DNA of 64,000 bases, taken from contig NZ_VIFV01000002.1 in assembly GCF_007004625.1 (NCBI RefSeq), positions 1 through 64,000 on the forward strand, given 5' to 3'. This stretch comes from Planococcus salinarum. GTDB lineage: Bacteria > Bacillota > Bacilli > Bacillales_A > Planococcaceae. The position numbers were made by a program, and so were the translations under genes. A model generated the notes under the pieces. The model saw nothing but the letters and a program-made list of their open reading frames with translations. It did not search any database and was not told where the DNA came from. Positions 42,247 through 50,303 of the stretch are shown here, in pieces. The number at the start of each line of letters is the position of its first letter. The stretch's first letter is position 1.

Positions 42247-42837
42247 ATGATCTTTCTGCTGATCTGGCTGCTGTTGATCGGCTACGCCGTCTTTCTGGCA
42301 CCCGGCACCGGCGCCAATAACCCGGTCATCCCGCAGCTGCTGAGCGGCGACTGGGGCGCCATCGACCCGCTTGTCCTGGCCGTGTTCAATTCACTCGGTA
42401 TCTTTCCACTCGTGTTCCTGACGCTGCTGCTGTTGAACGACCGCATGCGCTGGCCGGCGTGGCCGTTCGCGCTTCTGTCCTTCGGCATCGGCGCTTTTTC
42501 ACTGCTGCCTTATTACGCCTTCGGTCTCCGAAAACCCGAAAAGAAACTGCGTACGCCGCGCTGGCTCGTCCGTTTCCTGCGCTCGCGCTTCTGGCTCGTC
42601 GTGCTCATCATTATGTGGACAGGAAACTGGCTGACACTGCTTCAAGGTTTTTCATTTGCCGACTATGTCGATTCCTTCTTCGCCTCGAGCCTTGTGTCGG
42701 TCATGACCGTCGACTGGTTCGTGCTGTACGGCCTGTCGGTCTACACCGTCTATCGTCTTTATCCGGATGCCAGGTACAAGCGGCTGGCGTGGGTTCCGAT
42801 TGTCGGGCCGGTGCTGGTGCTGCTGGTGAATGATTGA
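42247..42837 (+). CDS. uncharacterised membrane protein
   Basis: 196 residues with five likely membrane helices (residues ~1-18, 43-64, 70-92, 114-134, 150-194 in two parts). I do not recognise the family. Motif-like text: LAPGTGANNPVIPQLLSGDWGAIDPLVLAVFN. GAGGTGAGG precedes the ATG. The gene is noticeably GC-richer than its neighbours. Function unknown. Confidence 0.75.
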   Translation: MIFLLIWLLLIGYAVFLAPGTGANNPVIPQLLSGDWGAIDPLVLAVFNSLGIFPLVFLTLLLLNDRMRWPAWPFALLSFGIGAFSLLPYYAFGLRKPEKKLRTPRWLVRFLRSRFWLVVLIIMWTGNWLTLLQGFSFADYVDSFFASSLVSVMTVDWFVLYGLSVYTVYRLYPDARYKRLAWVPIVGPVLVLLVND

Positions 42838-43053
42838 CCGAACGCCTCTCTATCCGATGGGCTAGAGGTTTATATTGCTTCATATAAGTTTATATAGATT
42901 TATATAGGTTTCTTTTAAAGAAAATATTGATAAAATGGAAATAGAATTTTTCTGTTACTGTTTTTCCCTGTACAGCTCAGTCATAAGAGAACAGGCATTT
43001 CAGGTTTTAACAGCCGGGTTATCTATATGTTTTGCCAAGGAGGAATGTGCGTC

Positions 43054-44121
43054 ATGAACCATACTCAAAATGAACTTACTGCAAGATTAAACGAAAATGT
43101 AACGTATTCAACAAAAGGGAAATTGAACATTATTAATAAAGAAATTCCTTTTGAGGAAGGAAGCCGTGGTTTGGATCCGAGAGTGAGAAACTTTCTTACG
43201 AACGAGGCCGATCCGCATGTAAGGCGTCCGCTCGCAAGCGATGACCTTGAGATTACCCGAAGCAGAGTGGAAATAAATAATAAAGATTTAAGCAAAGGCA
43301 TTCATTCGGAAACAACAAAGTTTTCTTTCGCGGATCACGAAGTACCCTTAGGAATCTATAACCAGACAGAAGAAAGGAAGCCAGTCCTTATTTATCTTCA
43401 TGGCGGGGGGTTTTTCGAACGGGATGTGGACGTTATGGAAAATATCTGCAAGCTCTTAGCACAGGAAGCCAATGCGGTAGTAGTGGGCGTAGAGTACCGC
43501 CTTGCCCCGGAGCATCCCTATCAGGAGGGACTGGACGACTGCCTGGAAACAGTGCGGTATATTTACGAAAACGCCGGGAAATTTAATGTAGAGACTGAAA
43601 ACATCGGTCTTGTGGGAGACAGCGTGGGGGGGAATATTGCACTTGGTGTGCATCATTTAAGCAAAGAGGAAAAATGGGAGATCAGCTATATCGGCTTGCT
43701 GTGTCCATTGGTGGATTTGTCTGATGTGTCAAGGAGTACATGGAATTTAAACCACTACGACATGACAAAGGATTCCGATTTAATTTACCAGGAACTTGTG
43801 ACTATGAAAGACTCGCTCACTTTCATCCAGTCGTTATATCTTACGGATTTAGAAGACGTGCTGCGGCCACTTGTTTCTCCTTTACTGCGTGAAGTTAAAA
43901 GCTCTCTGCCTCCCATCACGCTCGTGACGGCAGAGTTCGATTATCTGCGGATTCAAGGGGAAGAGTTTTCTGCCCAGCTGGTGGAAGCAGGCGTCCCGGT
44001 GCGGCATATCGAATACAAAGGGATGGATCATGCATTTGTCAGAAAGCTCGGCTACTATCCTCAAGCAGCTGATGCAATCAAAGAAATTTCCAGTCATTTT
44101 TTACAGGCGCTGCGAAAATAA
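43054..44121 (+). CDS. alpha/beta hydrolase, hormone-sensitive-lipase type
   Basis: 355 residues. HSL-family markers: the oxyanion HGGGFF, the nucleophile elbow GDSVGGN, an acid in AEFDYLR and the His in MDHAF. A carboxylesterase or lipase of small substrates. The ATG at 43054 has AAGGAGG ten bases upstream; the earlier ATG at 43027 has none. The gene is AT-richer than its left neighbour, possibly acquired. Own terminator at 44134. Confidence 0.87.
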   Translation: MNHTQNELTARLNENVTYSTKGKLNIINKEIPFEEGSRGLDPRVRNFLTNEADPHVRRPLASDDLEITRSRVEINNKDLSKGIHSETTKFSFADHEVPLGIYNQTEERKPVLIYLHGGGFFERDVDVMENICKLLAQEANAVVVGVEYRLAPEHPYQEGLDDCLETVRYIYENAGKFNVETENIGLVGDSVGGNIALGVHHLSKEEKWEISYIGLLCPLVDLSDVSRSTWNLNHYDMTKDSDLIYQELVTMKDSLTFIQSLYLTDLEDVLRPLVSPLLREVKSSLPPITLVTAEFDYLRIQGEEFSAQLVEAGVPVRHIEYKGMDHAFVRKLGYYPQAADAIKEISSHFLQALRK

Positions 44122-44133
44122 GTGCAGTATGAT

Positions 44134-44177
44134 AAAGAACCCAGCGACCTTGGTGGAAAAGGTAGCTGGGTTCTTTA
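44134..44177 (+). terminator. terminator of the esterase gene
   Basis: AAAGAACCCAGC/GCTGGGTTCTTT stem with GACC/GGT extension. Confidence 0.88.
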
Positions 44178-44253
44178 AAATAATAAGCAAAATAAAAGTC
44201 CGCAATTGATGCAAGTTGCCTCTCCATCTGAACCATCACCAGTTTTTCTGCAA

Positions 44254-44281
44254 AAGAAAAAGAGCACATGATGTGTGCTCC
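44254..44281 (-). terminator. terminator of the MaoC/SDR operon
   Basis: GAGCACA/TGTGCTC stem with a five-base loop, then TTTTTCTTTT on the minus strand. Confidence 0.85.
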
Positions 44282-44310
44282 TTCAAGTTTGCTTTTCTCG
44301 TCTTCATTCC

Positions 44311-44727
44311 TCAAAAAACCTCTTCAATTTCCATCGAAAAAGCCACTTTTCCGCTCAGCACTTTCTTGTCGTCCTGATTGACCGCTTCGACATCAAAATG
44401 CAGCGTTTCGCCTTCCTTTTCTTTCAACACCGCGCGCAAGGAGACCACATCTCCCAAAAACACCATCCCTTTGAAGCGGATGGCATAGTCCCGCATAAAG
44501 CCTTCACCGAGATAGGGCGTGAAAAGTTTCGCCAAGTTGCCCATCGTCCACATGCCGTGGGCGATAATTCCGGGCAGGCCTGCGCTTTCTGCGTCGGCAT
44601 CGATCGTATGGATCGGGTTGAAATCTCCGGAAGCCCCCGCGTATTTGATCAGGTCCAGCCGCGCGACCGGTGCCAACTGAATTGTCGGCAGTGCCTCTCC
44701 AATTTCCATCTGGTCCAGTCCGCTCAT
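44311..44727 (-). CDS. MaoC-like hydratase/dehydratase
   Basis: 138-residue hot-dog fold protein. The catalytic motif is YAGASGDFNPIHTIDADAESAGLPGIIAHGM, with the Asp and His of R-specific enoyl-CoA hydratases. With the partner gene at 44724 it probably forms a two-subunit (3R)-hydroxyacyl dehydratase (HadAB-like). Overlaps the partner by four bases. Third gene after the SDR. Confidence 0.87.
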   Translation of the reverse strand: MSGLDQMEIGEALPTIQLAPVARLDLIKYAGASGDFNPIHTIDADAESAGLPGIIAHGMWTMGNLAKLFTPYLGEGFMRDYAIRFKGMVFLGDVVSLRAVLKEKEGETLHFDVEAVNQDDKKVLSGKVAFSMEIEEVF

Positions 44728-45173
44728 GCTTCCATCTCCCGTCTCGCCGCCTCATTGATGATTACGATGCGCTCTTCTGAAAAAAGAAGCTGTCCGGAAG
44801 CATCTTCGCCGTAAAAGGTCACAATCAGAAAACCCATCCTCCCGAAATTCCCGGTTTTCTCGTAGTAATCCTTCACTTCTCTCCAGCAATGGACTTCTTC
44901 GCCCACAAACAGCGGGCGCGTATAATGATAGTTCTGTTCTCCGTGGATCAGGCCTTTGTCCGGCAGATGAAGCCCTGGAATGGAGCCGCCGTCAAACGTC
45001 ACCGGAAAGGTCGGCGGAGCGATGTTTCTGCCGTAACGGGATCTTTTCCCCGCTTCTTCATCGGTAAAAAGCGGTGAAGAATTCCCCAGCGCTTCCACAA
45101 ACTTCTTGACCGCGCCCCGTTCAATCCGATTTTTCACTTTCCCTGATTTCTTGCCGATTATCTCTTCCAGCAT
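44724..45173 (-). CDS. MaoC-related dehydratase partner subunit
   Basis: 149 residues of the FAS1-like/N-terminal MaoC family: KFVEALGNSSPLFTDEEAGKRSRYGRNIAPPTFPVTFDGG ... LIHGEQNYHYTRPLFVGEEV. It lacks the hydratase motif and typically forms a heterodimer with a MaoC protein such as the one downstream. It begins 17 bases after the SDR stop. Confidence 0.85.
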   Translation of the reverse strand: MLEEIIGKKSGKVKNRIERGAVKKFVEALGNSSPLFTDEEAGKRSRYGRNIAPPTFPVTFDGGSIPGLHLPDKGLIHGEQNYHYTRPLFVGEEVHCWREVKDYYEKTGNFGRMGFLIVTFYGEDASGQLLFSEERIVIINEAARREMEA

Positions 45174-45190
45174 TCACGCAAGCCCCCTTC

Positions 45191-45952
45191 TCAGTCTTTC
45201 GGTCCGCCTGCAACATACAACACCTGGCCGGAGACGAATGAAGAGCGTTCATCCGCGAAAAACGCTACGGCATTCGCGATGTCTTCCGGTTTGCCGCTTC
45301 TGCCGACAGGAATTCCCGCTACATTCGCCTGGACGAAGCCATCAAATGGAACACCCATGCGTTCTGCCGTCGCTTTCGTCATATCCGTTTCGATAAAGCC
45401 CGGTGCCACTGAATTGGCAGTCACCCCGAACTTGCCCAATTCAAACGCGAGCGTCTTCGTGAAGCCCTGCAGGCCCGCTTTCGCTGTGGAATAATTGGCC
45501 TGGCCCCTGTTGCCCAGTGCCGAAGTGGATGAAATATTGATGATTCTGCCGTATTTGTTTTCGATCATATATTTCTGCGCGGCGCGCGTGGCGAAAAAGG
45601 CACCGTTCAAATGCACATCCATCACCGTCGTCCAGTCGTCGTCGGTCATTTTGAACAGCATATTGTCACGGATGACACCGGCATTGTTGACCAGGATATC
45701 GATGGAGCCGAAGCGGGCGTTCACTTCTTCCATGGCCTGTTCAATCTGGTCTCTGTCCGTGACGCTCGCCACTTTCACATAAACGGAATAGCCTTTTGCC
45801 TCCAGTTCGTCCTTTGCGGCAGTCAGCGCTTCCTCATTGATATCGATGATCGCCACATTGGCCCCTTCACGCGCAAAGCGCTCGGCGATTTCTCTGCCGA
45901 TCCCTCTGCTTCCTCCCGTGACCAATGCTGTTCTTCCTTCAAAATTCCCCAT
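45191..45952 (-). CDS. 3-oxoacyl-ACP/acyl-CoA reductase-like SDR
   Basis: 253 residues of the FabG type. NADPH loop TGGSRGIG, NNAG, catalytic Ser (ISSTSALGNRG) and YSTAKAG, C-terminal GQVLYVAGG. First gene of the operon with the two MaoC-type subunits, so the three can interconvert 3-oxoacyl, 3-hydroxyacyl and enoyl thioesters. A sigma-A promoter lies at 46041. Confidence 0.9.
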   Translation of the reverse strand: MGNFEGRTALVTGGSRGIGREIAERFAREGANVAIIDINEEALTAAKDELEAKGYSVYVKVASVTDRDQIEQAMEEVNARFGSIDILVNNAGVIRDNMLFKMTDDDWTTVMDVHLNGAFFATRAAQKYMIENKYGRIINISSTSALGNRGQANYSTAKAGLQGFTKTLAFELGKFGVTANSVAPGFIETDMTKATAERMGVPFDGFVQANVAGIPVGRSGKPEDIANAVAFFADERSSFVSGQVLYVAGGPKD

Positions 45953-46040
45953 TATCCTTGTGCCCCTTTCCCATCTGCTGCAAGCTTTTCAATGCCAATA
46001 AAAGATTTCATTAATTTTTCTGACAATTAATTACTTTTCC

Positions 46041-46069
46041 AATATACCGTAAGTAGTAGTGTCCGTCAA
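46041..46069 (-). promoter_or_regulatory. sigma-A promoter of the SDR-MaoC operon
   Basis: Minus strand TTGACG (46064-46069), 17 bases, TATATT (46041-46046), about 88 bases ahead of the ATG. Confidence 0.75.
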
Positions 46070-46136
46070 TTGAGTTTAGGCGCAGGATACGCGGAAGAGA
46101 GACAATTGCGGCTTGTGCCGGAATGGGCTAAAAACA

Positions 46137-46180
46137 TCAAAAAAAATATCCGTAAAGGGGGCGACCCTTTACGGATATTC
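46137..46180 (-). terminator. terminator of the acyl-CoA ligase gene
   Basis: ATATCCGTAAAGGG/CCCTTTACGGATAT with a five-base loop; T8 on the minus strand. Confidence 0.93.
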
Positions 46181-46194
46181 ACTTTTCCGGATTT

Positions 46195-47790
46195 TTAATT
46201 CACTTTCTTCGGCCCGCCCCAGTACATCTCGCGCAAACGGAATTTCTGCAGCTTGCCGGTCGCCGTTTTTGGCAAAGCCTCAACAAAGTCAATCGATTTA
46301 GGCGCTTTGAAATGGGCCATGTTCGCACGGGTGTAGTCGATGATGTCCTGTTCCGTCACTTCGGCTCCCGGGTGCAGCACGATAATCGCTTTTGGCACTT
46401 CTCCCCATTTTTCATCCGGAACCGCGATGACAGCGACTTCCATGACATCGGGGTGTTTATACAGCACCCCTTCGATTTCAGTGGACGAAATGTTTTCCCC
46501 GCCCGAAATGATCATGTCTTTGATGCGGTCCTGGATCTCTACAAAGCCGTCGGGATGCGTTACGGCCAAATCTCCGGTGTAGAACCAGCTGTCTTTGATG
46601 GCTTCGGCTGTTTTCTCCGGATTTTTGTAATAGCCCGCCATCACGACATTGCCGCGGGTGATGATTTCGCCAAGTTCTTTGCCGTTCCATTCGACTTCCC
46701 TGCCGTCTTCCTGGCTGACGACTTTCGTTTCCCCATTGAACGCAAGCTCAATCCCCTGCCGCGCTTTGATGGCGGACTGCTCTTCAGGCGATTTGGAGTC
46801 AAACTCCCTTTTCCATTCGCAGTACAGGATGAACGGTGACGTTTCCGTCAGTCCGTAGACATGCATTATATTTAACCCAAGAATGTTCTGGGCTTTGGCG
46901 ATCAATGCGGCAGCTGGCGGCGCTCCGGCTGTGGCCATGCGCGGGCTGGTCGTAATGTTGATTTCTTTCGCTTTCGGCTCATTGACCAGCATATTGATGA
47001 CTGTCGGCGCCCCGCACAGCACCGAGATTTTATATTTCTCGAACAGCTCAAGAATTTGTACCGGATCCACTTTCCGCAGGCACACATGCGTTGCCCCGGC
47101 AGCCGTAATTGCCCAGATCCCGCCCCAGCCGTTTGCATGGAACATTGGAAGTGTATGGAGATACACATCGTCATGCGTGATATTCAAATGGTACAGGAAG
47201 TTCGCAGCATTCAGGTAATTGCTGCGATGTGTCAGCATGACTCCTTTCGGCTTCGATGTTGTGCCGCTTGTGTAGTTCAATGTCAGCAGCTGATTTTCGT
47301 CGATTTCCACCGCTGGCGCTTCCGCGTCTTCCGGCACCGCTCCGATAAACGCCTCGTAGGAGACCCCGCCCAGCCCCGATTCATGTCCGTCCACTTCCAC
47401 CACAATATACTTGTCAATCGACAGCTCATGCCGGACGTCTTCGATAAGGTTGCTGAATTCCGCATCGACGATCAGTGTTTTCGCATCACTGTGATTGATG
47501 ATGTACGCCAGGTCCTTTGCTGCCAGCCGGTAATTCAGGGGCACCATGACTGCCCCCAGCTGGCCGATGCCATAAAAGGATTCCAGCATATAATGCGTAT
47601 TCGGCAGCATCACGGCCACGTGGTCCCTTTCTTTTATCCCGGCATTTTGCAATGCGGCGGCCAATTGATCGCTCCGCTTTCCGAACTCCCTATAGGTAAA
47701 TGTCTTGCCTTCGTCAATAATAGCTGTTTTTTCCGGATAATATTTGACTGCCCGGCGTTTCCAGTCGAGCGGTGTTAAAGGTGCGATCAT
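46195..47790 (-). CDS. long-chain acyl-CoA synthetase (ANL family)
   Basis: 531 residues. AMP-binding motif YTSGTTSKPKGVM, GYKKNP-type text (MAGYYKNPEKTAEA), GDLAVTHPDGFVEIQDRIKDMI and the catalytic Lys near the C terminus (LPKTATGKLQK). Activates medium- to long-chain fatty acids or a related carboxylate to CoA thioesters. SD AAGGGG is ten bases before the ATG. A promoter with a palindromic operator over the -10 is at 47825. Confidence 0.9.
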   Translation of the reverse strand: MIAPLTPLDWKRRAVKYYPEKTAIIDEGKTFTYREFGKRSDQLAAALQNAGIKERDHVAVMLPNTHYMLESFYGIGQLGAVMVPLNYRLAAKDLAYIINHSDAKTLIVDAEFSNLIEDVRHELSIDKYIVVEVDGHESGLGGVSYEAFIGAVPEDAEAPAVEIDENQLLTLNYTSGTTSKPKGVMLTHRSNYLNAANFLYHLNITHDDVYLHTLPMFHANGWGGIWAITAAGATHVCLRKVDPVQILELFEKYKISVLCGAPTVINMLVNEPKAKEINITTSPRMATAGAPPAAALIAKAQNILGLNIMHVYGLTETSPFILYCEWKREFDSKSPEEQSAIKARQGIELAFNGETKVVSQEDGREVEWNGKELGEIITRGNVVMAGYYKNPEKTAEAIKDSWFYTGDLAVTHPDGFVEIQDRIKDMIISGGENISSTEIEGVLYKHPDVMEVAVIAVPDEKWGEVPKAIIVLHPGAEVTEQDIIDYTRANMAHFKAPKSIDFVEALPKTATGKLQKFRLREMYWGGPKKVN

Positions 47791-47824
47791 GTGGACACTA
47801 CCCCTTCCGGCTTATCGATTCAAC

Positions 47825-47868
47825 ACTTGTTATGTAACAAGTATATTTTTGGTTAGCGACTGTGTCAA
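47825..47868 (-). promoter_or_regulatory. promoter and TetR-type operator of the acyl-CoA ligase gene
   Basis: Minus strand TTGACA (47863-47868), 17 bases, TATACT (47840-47845). The palindrome ACTTGTTATGTAACAAGT (47825-47842) overlaps the -10 and start region; its shape suits a TetR-family fatty-acid regulator, which is not in the window. Confidence 0.8.
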
Positions 47869-47964
47869 TCCAGTTGTAAGAATATACTGAATATTAGTTA
47901 CTTTAGCAATGGCAATAAACCGGCTTCCATCCATTAAAAAAGGACTGTCCCAACGGCAGCCTCC

Positions 47965-48327
47965 TCAGTCGATCAGCGTCACCGCCACAATCTCATCCAG
48001 CACCAGCCGCTCCATCCCGAACGGGCTTTCATAGACGAGCTCGCGATGCGCCGGGTCAATGCGCTCGATGATGCCCCTGTGTTTGAACAGTTGCTTCTGT
48101 TTCCAGGTTTCGATGAGGACTTCGCACTTCCGCTTCAGGGCGATATCCAGTTCTTCCTGAATCAGCTGCAGGTCGAATTCGTCGAGCTCCGGTTTCGGGA
48201 CCTCGTCGTCTTCCTTGTACCACTCGCGCAGCAATTGAATGTGCTCCGGCAGCATCAGCCCCTGCCACTTGATGTTGCCACGGTCCTTGATATCTCCCTG
48301 AATTTTGAATTGATCGTTCTTCTTCAA
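47965..48327 (-). CDS. YolD-like protein under LexA control
   Basis: 120 residues of the YolD-like family (DRGNIKWQGLMLPEHIQLLREWYKED ... DPAHRELVYESPFGMERLVLDEIVAVTLID), small proteins that accompany SOS-induced Y-family polymerases in Bacillus. The start is TTG at 48327 with AAGGAG eight bases upstream; the ATG at 48357 lies inside the LexA box. No DNA polymerase gene is nearby, so the partner must be elsewhere. A weak GGCTG/CAGTCC hairpin with T6 at 47941-47964 may terminate it. Confidence 0.85.
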   Translation of the reverse strand: MKKNDQFKIQGDIKDRGNIKWQGLMLPEHIQLLREWYKEDDEVPKPELDEFDLQLIQEELDIALKRKCEVLIETWKQKQLFKHRGIIERIDPAHRELVYESPFGMERLVLDEIVAVTLID

Positions 48328-48346
48328 GAGGATCACTCCTTTCCAA

Positions 48347-48368
48347 AATAAGAACACTTGTTCTTATT
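48347..48368 (-). promoter_or_regulatory. LexA (SOS) box and promoter of the YolD gene
   Basis: GAAC-ACTT-GTTC at 48352-48363 inside a longer AATAAGAACA/TGTTCTTATT palindrome. TTGTGG-N17-TAGAAT lies just upstream on the minus strand, so LexA would cover the start site. Confidence 0.88.
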
Positions 48369-48539
48369 CTATACCACGGATGGACGTTCCACAATCCTTT
48401 GGGGCAAATAAAACAACCGCTGAAGCAGATGGGCCAACGGTTACTCCCATGAAATCTTTAATTCGGCCATAAAGGGGCACGCAAAAAAAGATGGGCAAGT
48501 TCTTCCTCTTTGGATATACTATTGAAAATATCCTATCGA

Positions 48540-48740
48540 ATGGGGACTGTGAACCAATTGGCGATTGAGACGAAAGTGAAAAAGAAAAAGGACAATGATA
48601 ATCCATTTGCAGATTGCTTTGCTGAATGGAGCTTTACGCTGGCAGCTGAAATGTTGGTAAGTATTATTTGGTATTTCATCTGGAATATCCTCTTATTTAT
48701 TCCCAGAATGCTCCTTCGAGCGTTGAGCAATCTATTTTAA
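48540..48740 (+). CDS. possible small membrane protein
   Basis: 66 residues, MGTVNQLAIETKVKKKKDND then a hydrophobic C-terminal half (SFTLAAEMLVSIIWYFIWNILLFIP). A charged start followed by a long hydrophobic segment is protein-like, and a hairpin follows the stop, but no good SD is seen before the ATG at 48540 (a GTG at 48549 has GGGGA nearby). Family not recognised. Confidence 0.4.
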   Translation: MGTVNQLAIETKVKKKKDNDNPFADCFAEWSFTLAAEMLVSIIWYFIWNILLFIPRMLLRALSNLF

Positions 48741-48744
48741 CCCA

Positions 48745-48781
48745 ACAAAACCCTCTTCCTGATTTACGGATGAGGGTTTTC
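48745..48781. terminator. hairpin at the shared 3' ends
   Basis: AAAACCCTC/GAGGGTTTT, long loop containing the stop codon of the minus-strand 48764 gene. Could end transcripts from both sides. Confidence 0.55.
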
Positions 48782-49144
48782 CAATGGCATCGACATCGAC
48801 AAATACATACCGATCAATTCTTCGGTTCGGTTCCGTAAGTGAAAATGCATATACTTCCGGTGATCTTCATAGCCGTTGTAATAGAACACGTACTCCGTAA
48901 AAAGGTCATCTTTCTTGCCCTCAATGATTTTAAATTGCTGTTTTTTCATGTAAATCCTCGTGGCCCGCAAATCGTTTTCAGCAAATTTTATCGCCTGGTC
49001 GACCAGCTGCAGATACGGACGCTTCATTTTAAAGGGCATAGTGTCGATCAACCCTCTGTCCTTGTTCAGGATGATGAGCACAAAAGGAAGGTAAATCATA
49101 TTCTCGAAATGAAGGATAAGTTCTTTCGACATTAAAGGAGACAT
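48764..49144 (-). CDS. conserved hypothetical protein under LexA control
   Basis: 126 residues (SKELILHFENMIYLPFVLIILNKDRGLID ... YLQLVDQAIKFAENDLRATRIYMKKQQFKIIEGKKDDLFTEYVFYYNGYEDHRKYMHFHLRNRTEELI). I do not recognise a named family; size, context and regulation resemble the YolD gene next to it. The ATG at 49144 follows AGGTGG; the longer frame to 49207 runs through the LexA box. Confidence 0.75.
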   Translation of the reverse strand: MSPLMSKELILHFENMIYLPFVLIILNKDRGLIDTMPFKMKRPYLQLVDQAIKFAENDLRATRIYMKKQQFKIIEGKKDDLFTEYVFYYNGYEDHRKYMHFHLRNRTEELIGMYLSMSMPLENPHP

Positions 49145-49160
49145 GGAAATTCCACCTAAC

Positions 49161-49180
49161 ATAAGAACGTTTGTTCTTAT
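49161..49180 (-). promoter_or_regulatory. LexA (SOS) box and promoter of the 48764 gene
   Basis: GAAC-GTTT-GTTC (49165-49176) in an ATAAGAAC/GTTCTTAT palindrome. TTGCCG-N17-TAGAAT upstream on the minus strand; the flanks match those of the 48347 box, so the two regulatory regions are related by duplication. Confidence 0.88.
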
Positions 49181-49224
49181 TCTATACCACCGGATGCCCC
49201 TCGGCAATCCTTTCGGACAAAATA

Positions 49225-49254
49225 AAAAACCGCTCAGCTGGAAATGAGCGGTTT
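49225..49254 (-). terminator. terminator of the amidase gene
   Basis: AAACCGCTCA/TGAGCGGTTT stem; T6 on the minus strand. Confidence 0.9.
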
Positions 49255-49273
49255 CTCCCCCTTATATCCTCTC

Positions 49274-50260
49274 CTATTTCAGATAGATCTTGGCCCCAGT
49301 GGCAGGCGCGACGTAGATGTTGCGCTTCCCTTTGCTGGTCATGATCGTCACTACATCACGTTGCGGACGGGCGAGAATTTCGTATTCCAGGCCGCCAAAA
49401 CGGGCAGGCGTCAAGCTCCAGTCGCTGTTCTTCGCGACGGGATGCACCTGCAGCCGGTACGTCTTCCACGTCGTTGCCGTTTTCGGCAGCGCCACGAATT
49501 CCTTCATGGCTAATTGCTGTTCCACCGGCGCGGATGGCGGAGCATTCTTTTTAGCCCCTGCCGCCCCTTTTGCCTCGCCCAATTGGATGATTTGCCCGAG
49601 CCGCAGGGCTTTGGGATCCACTTCCGGGTTCGCCGCCAGCAGATCCGCCACCGAGATGCCGTCCATGTTGTGGGCAATGTTCCAGAACGTGTCGCCTTGC
49701 TGGATGGTATAGGTCGCCGGCACCGGTTTTATGAATGTTTGCTGATTCAGGAACTTGAAGGCTCCTTTGTAGTCGAACACACAGCACGCCTTCCAGCTGT
49801 AGCCCGGCATTTCGTGATGCGACTTGTCTTCCCGGCCGATGCCGTCCGCCACCAGCGCCGCCTGCAGTTCGTCGATTGTCTCTTTCACAAAATCTCGCAT
49901 GCGCTCGTTGCGGTAATCGCCGGCCACGCAAATGCCAAGCGAATAATCATTGGCATTGCCCGCGTGATAAGTGCGCCGGTCGAAATCATGCGCCCAGACA
50001 ATCCGTGCCCGTTTTCCGCGCGGCGTCTCCACGACATTTTTCGGCTCAACGATAATGGCATAGGCGACGCCCGGCCAGCCGTTTGCTTCTATATGATACT
50101 TCGCAAAACTCGCCGCATCCGATCCTGGCAAATGCGACAGCGTCAAGGAATGGTGCCAGACGCGGGTGCTGATCCGTTTGTTCCGTGCGAGGTAATTCCG
50201 ATCCTTTGGCAAACTGTTGCGCATATCCACTAAGCTCGGCAACGCTAAAAAGTTTTTCAT
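49274..50260 (-). CDS. N-acetylmuramoyl-L-alanine amidase with LysM domain
   Basis: 328 residues without a signal peptide. Amidase_2/PGRP domain (~30-165) with the zinc His pair WHHS (36-37), NDYSLGICVAGD and a late SHHEMPGYSWKACCVFD; LysM domain (~183-227: TYTIQQGDTFWNIAHNMDGISVADLLAANPEV); a C-terminal ~90-residue part of unknown role. Resembles phage or phage-derived endolysins, so lysis or spore/wall remodelling are both possible. GGGGGG lies before the ATG. Its first ~58 codons are repeated as a remnant at 58739. Confidence 0.85.
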   Translation of the reverse strand: MKNFLALPSLVDMRNSLPKDRNYLARNKRISTRVWHHSLTLSHLPGSDAASFAKYHIEANGWPGVAYAIIVEPKNVVETPRGKRARIVWAHDFDRRTYHAGNANDYSLGICVAGDYRNERMRDFVKETIDELQAALVADGIGREDKSHHEMPGYSWKACCVFDYKGAFKFLNQQTFIKPVPATYTIQQGDTFWNIAHNMDGISVADLLAANPEVDPKALRLGQIIQLGEAKGAAGAKKNAPPSAPVEQQLAMKEFVALPKTATTWKTYRLQVHPVAKNSDWSLTPARFGGLEYEILARPQRDVVTIMTSKGKRNIYVAPATGAKIYLK

Positions 50261-50303
50261 ATAGTGCCCCCCCTTTTTAAGTTATGTTTGCAAAGACCAT
50301 CTT

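Noticed and set aside
48404-48440. AACCG/CGGTT hairpin between the YolD gene promoter and the small membrane ORF
   Set aside because: The stem is only five pairs with an 18-base loop, too weak to call a terminator.
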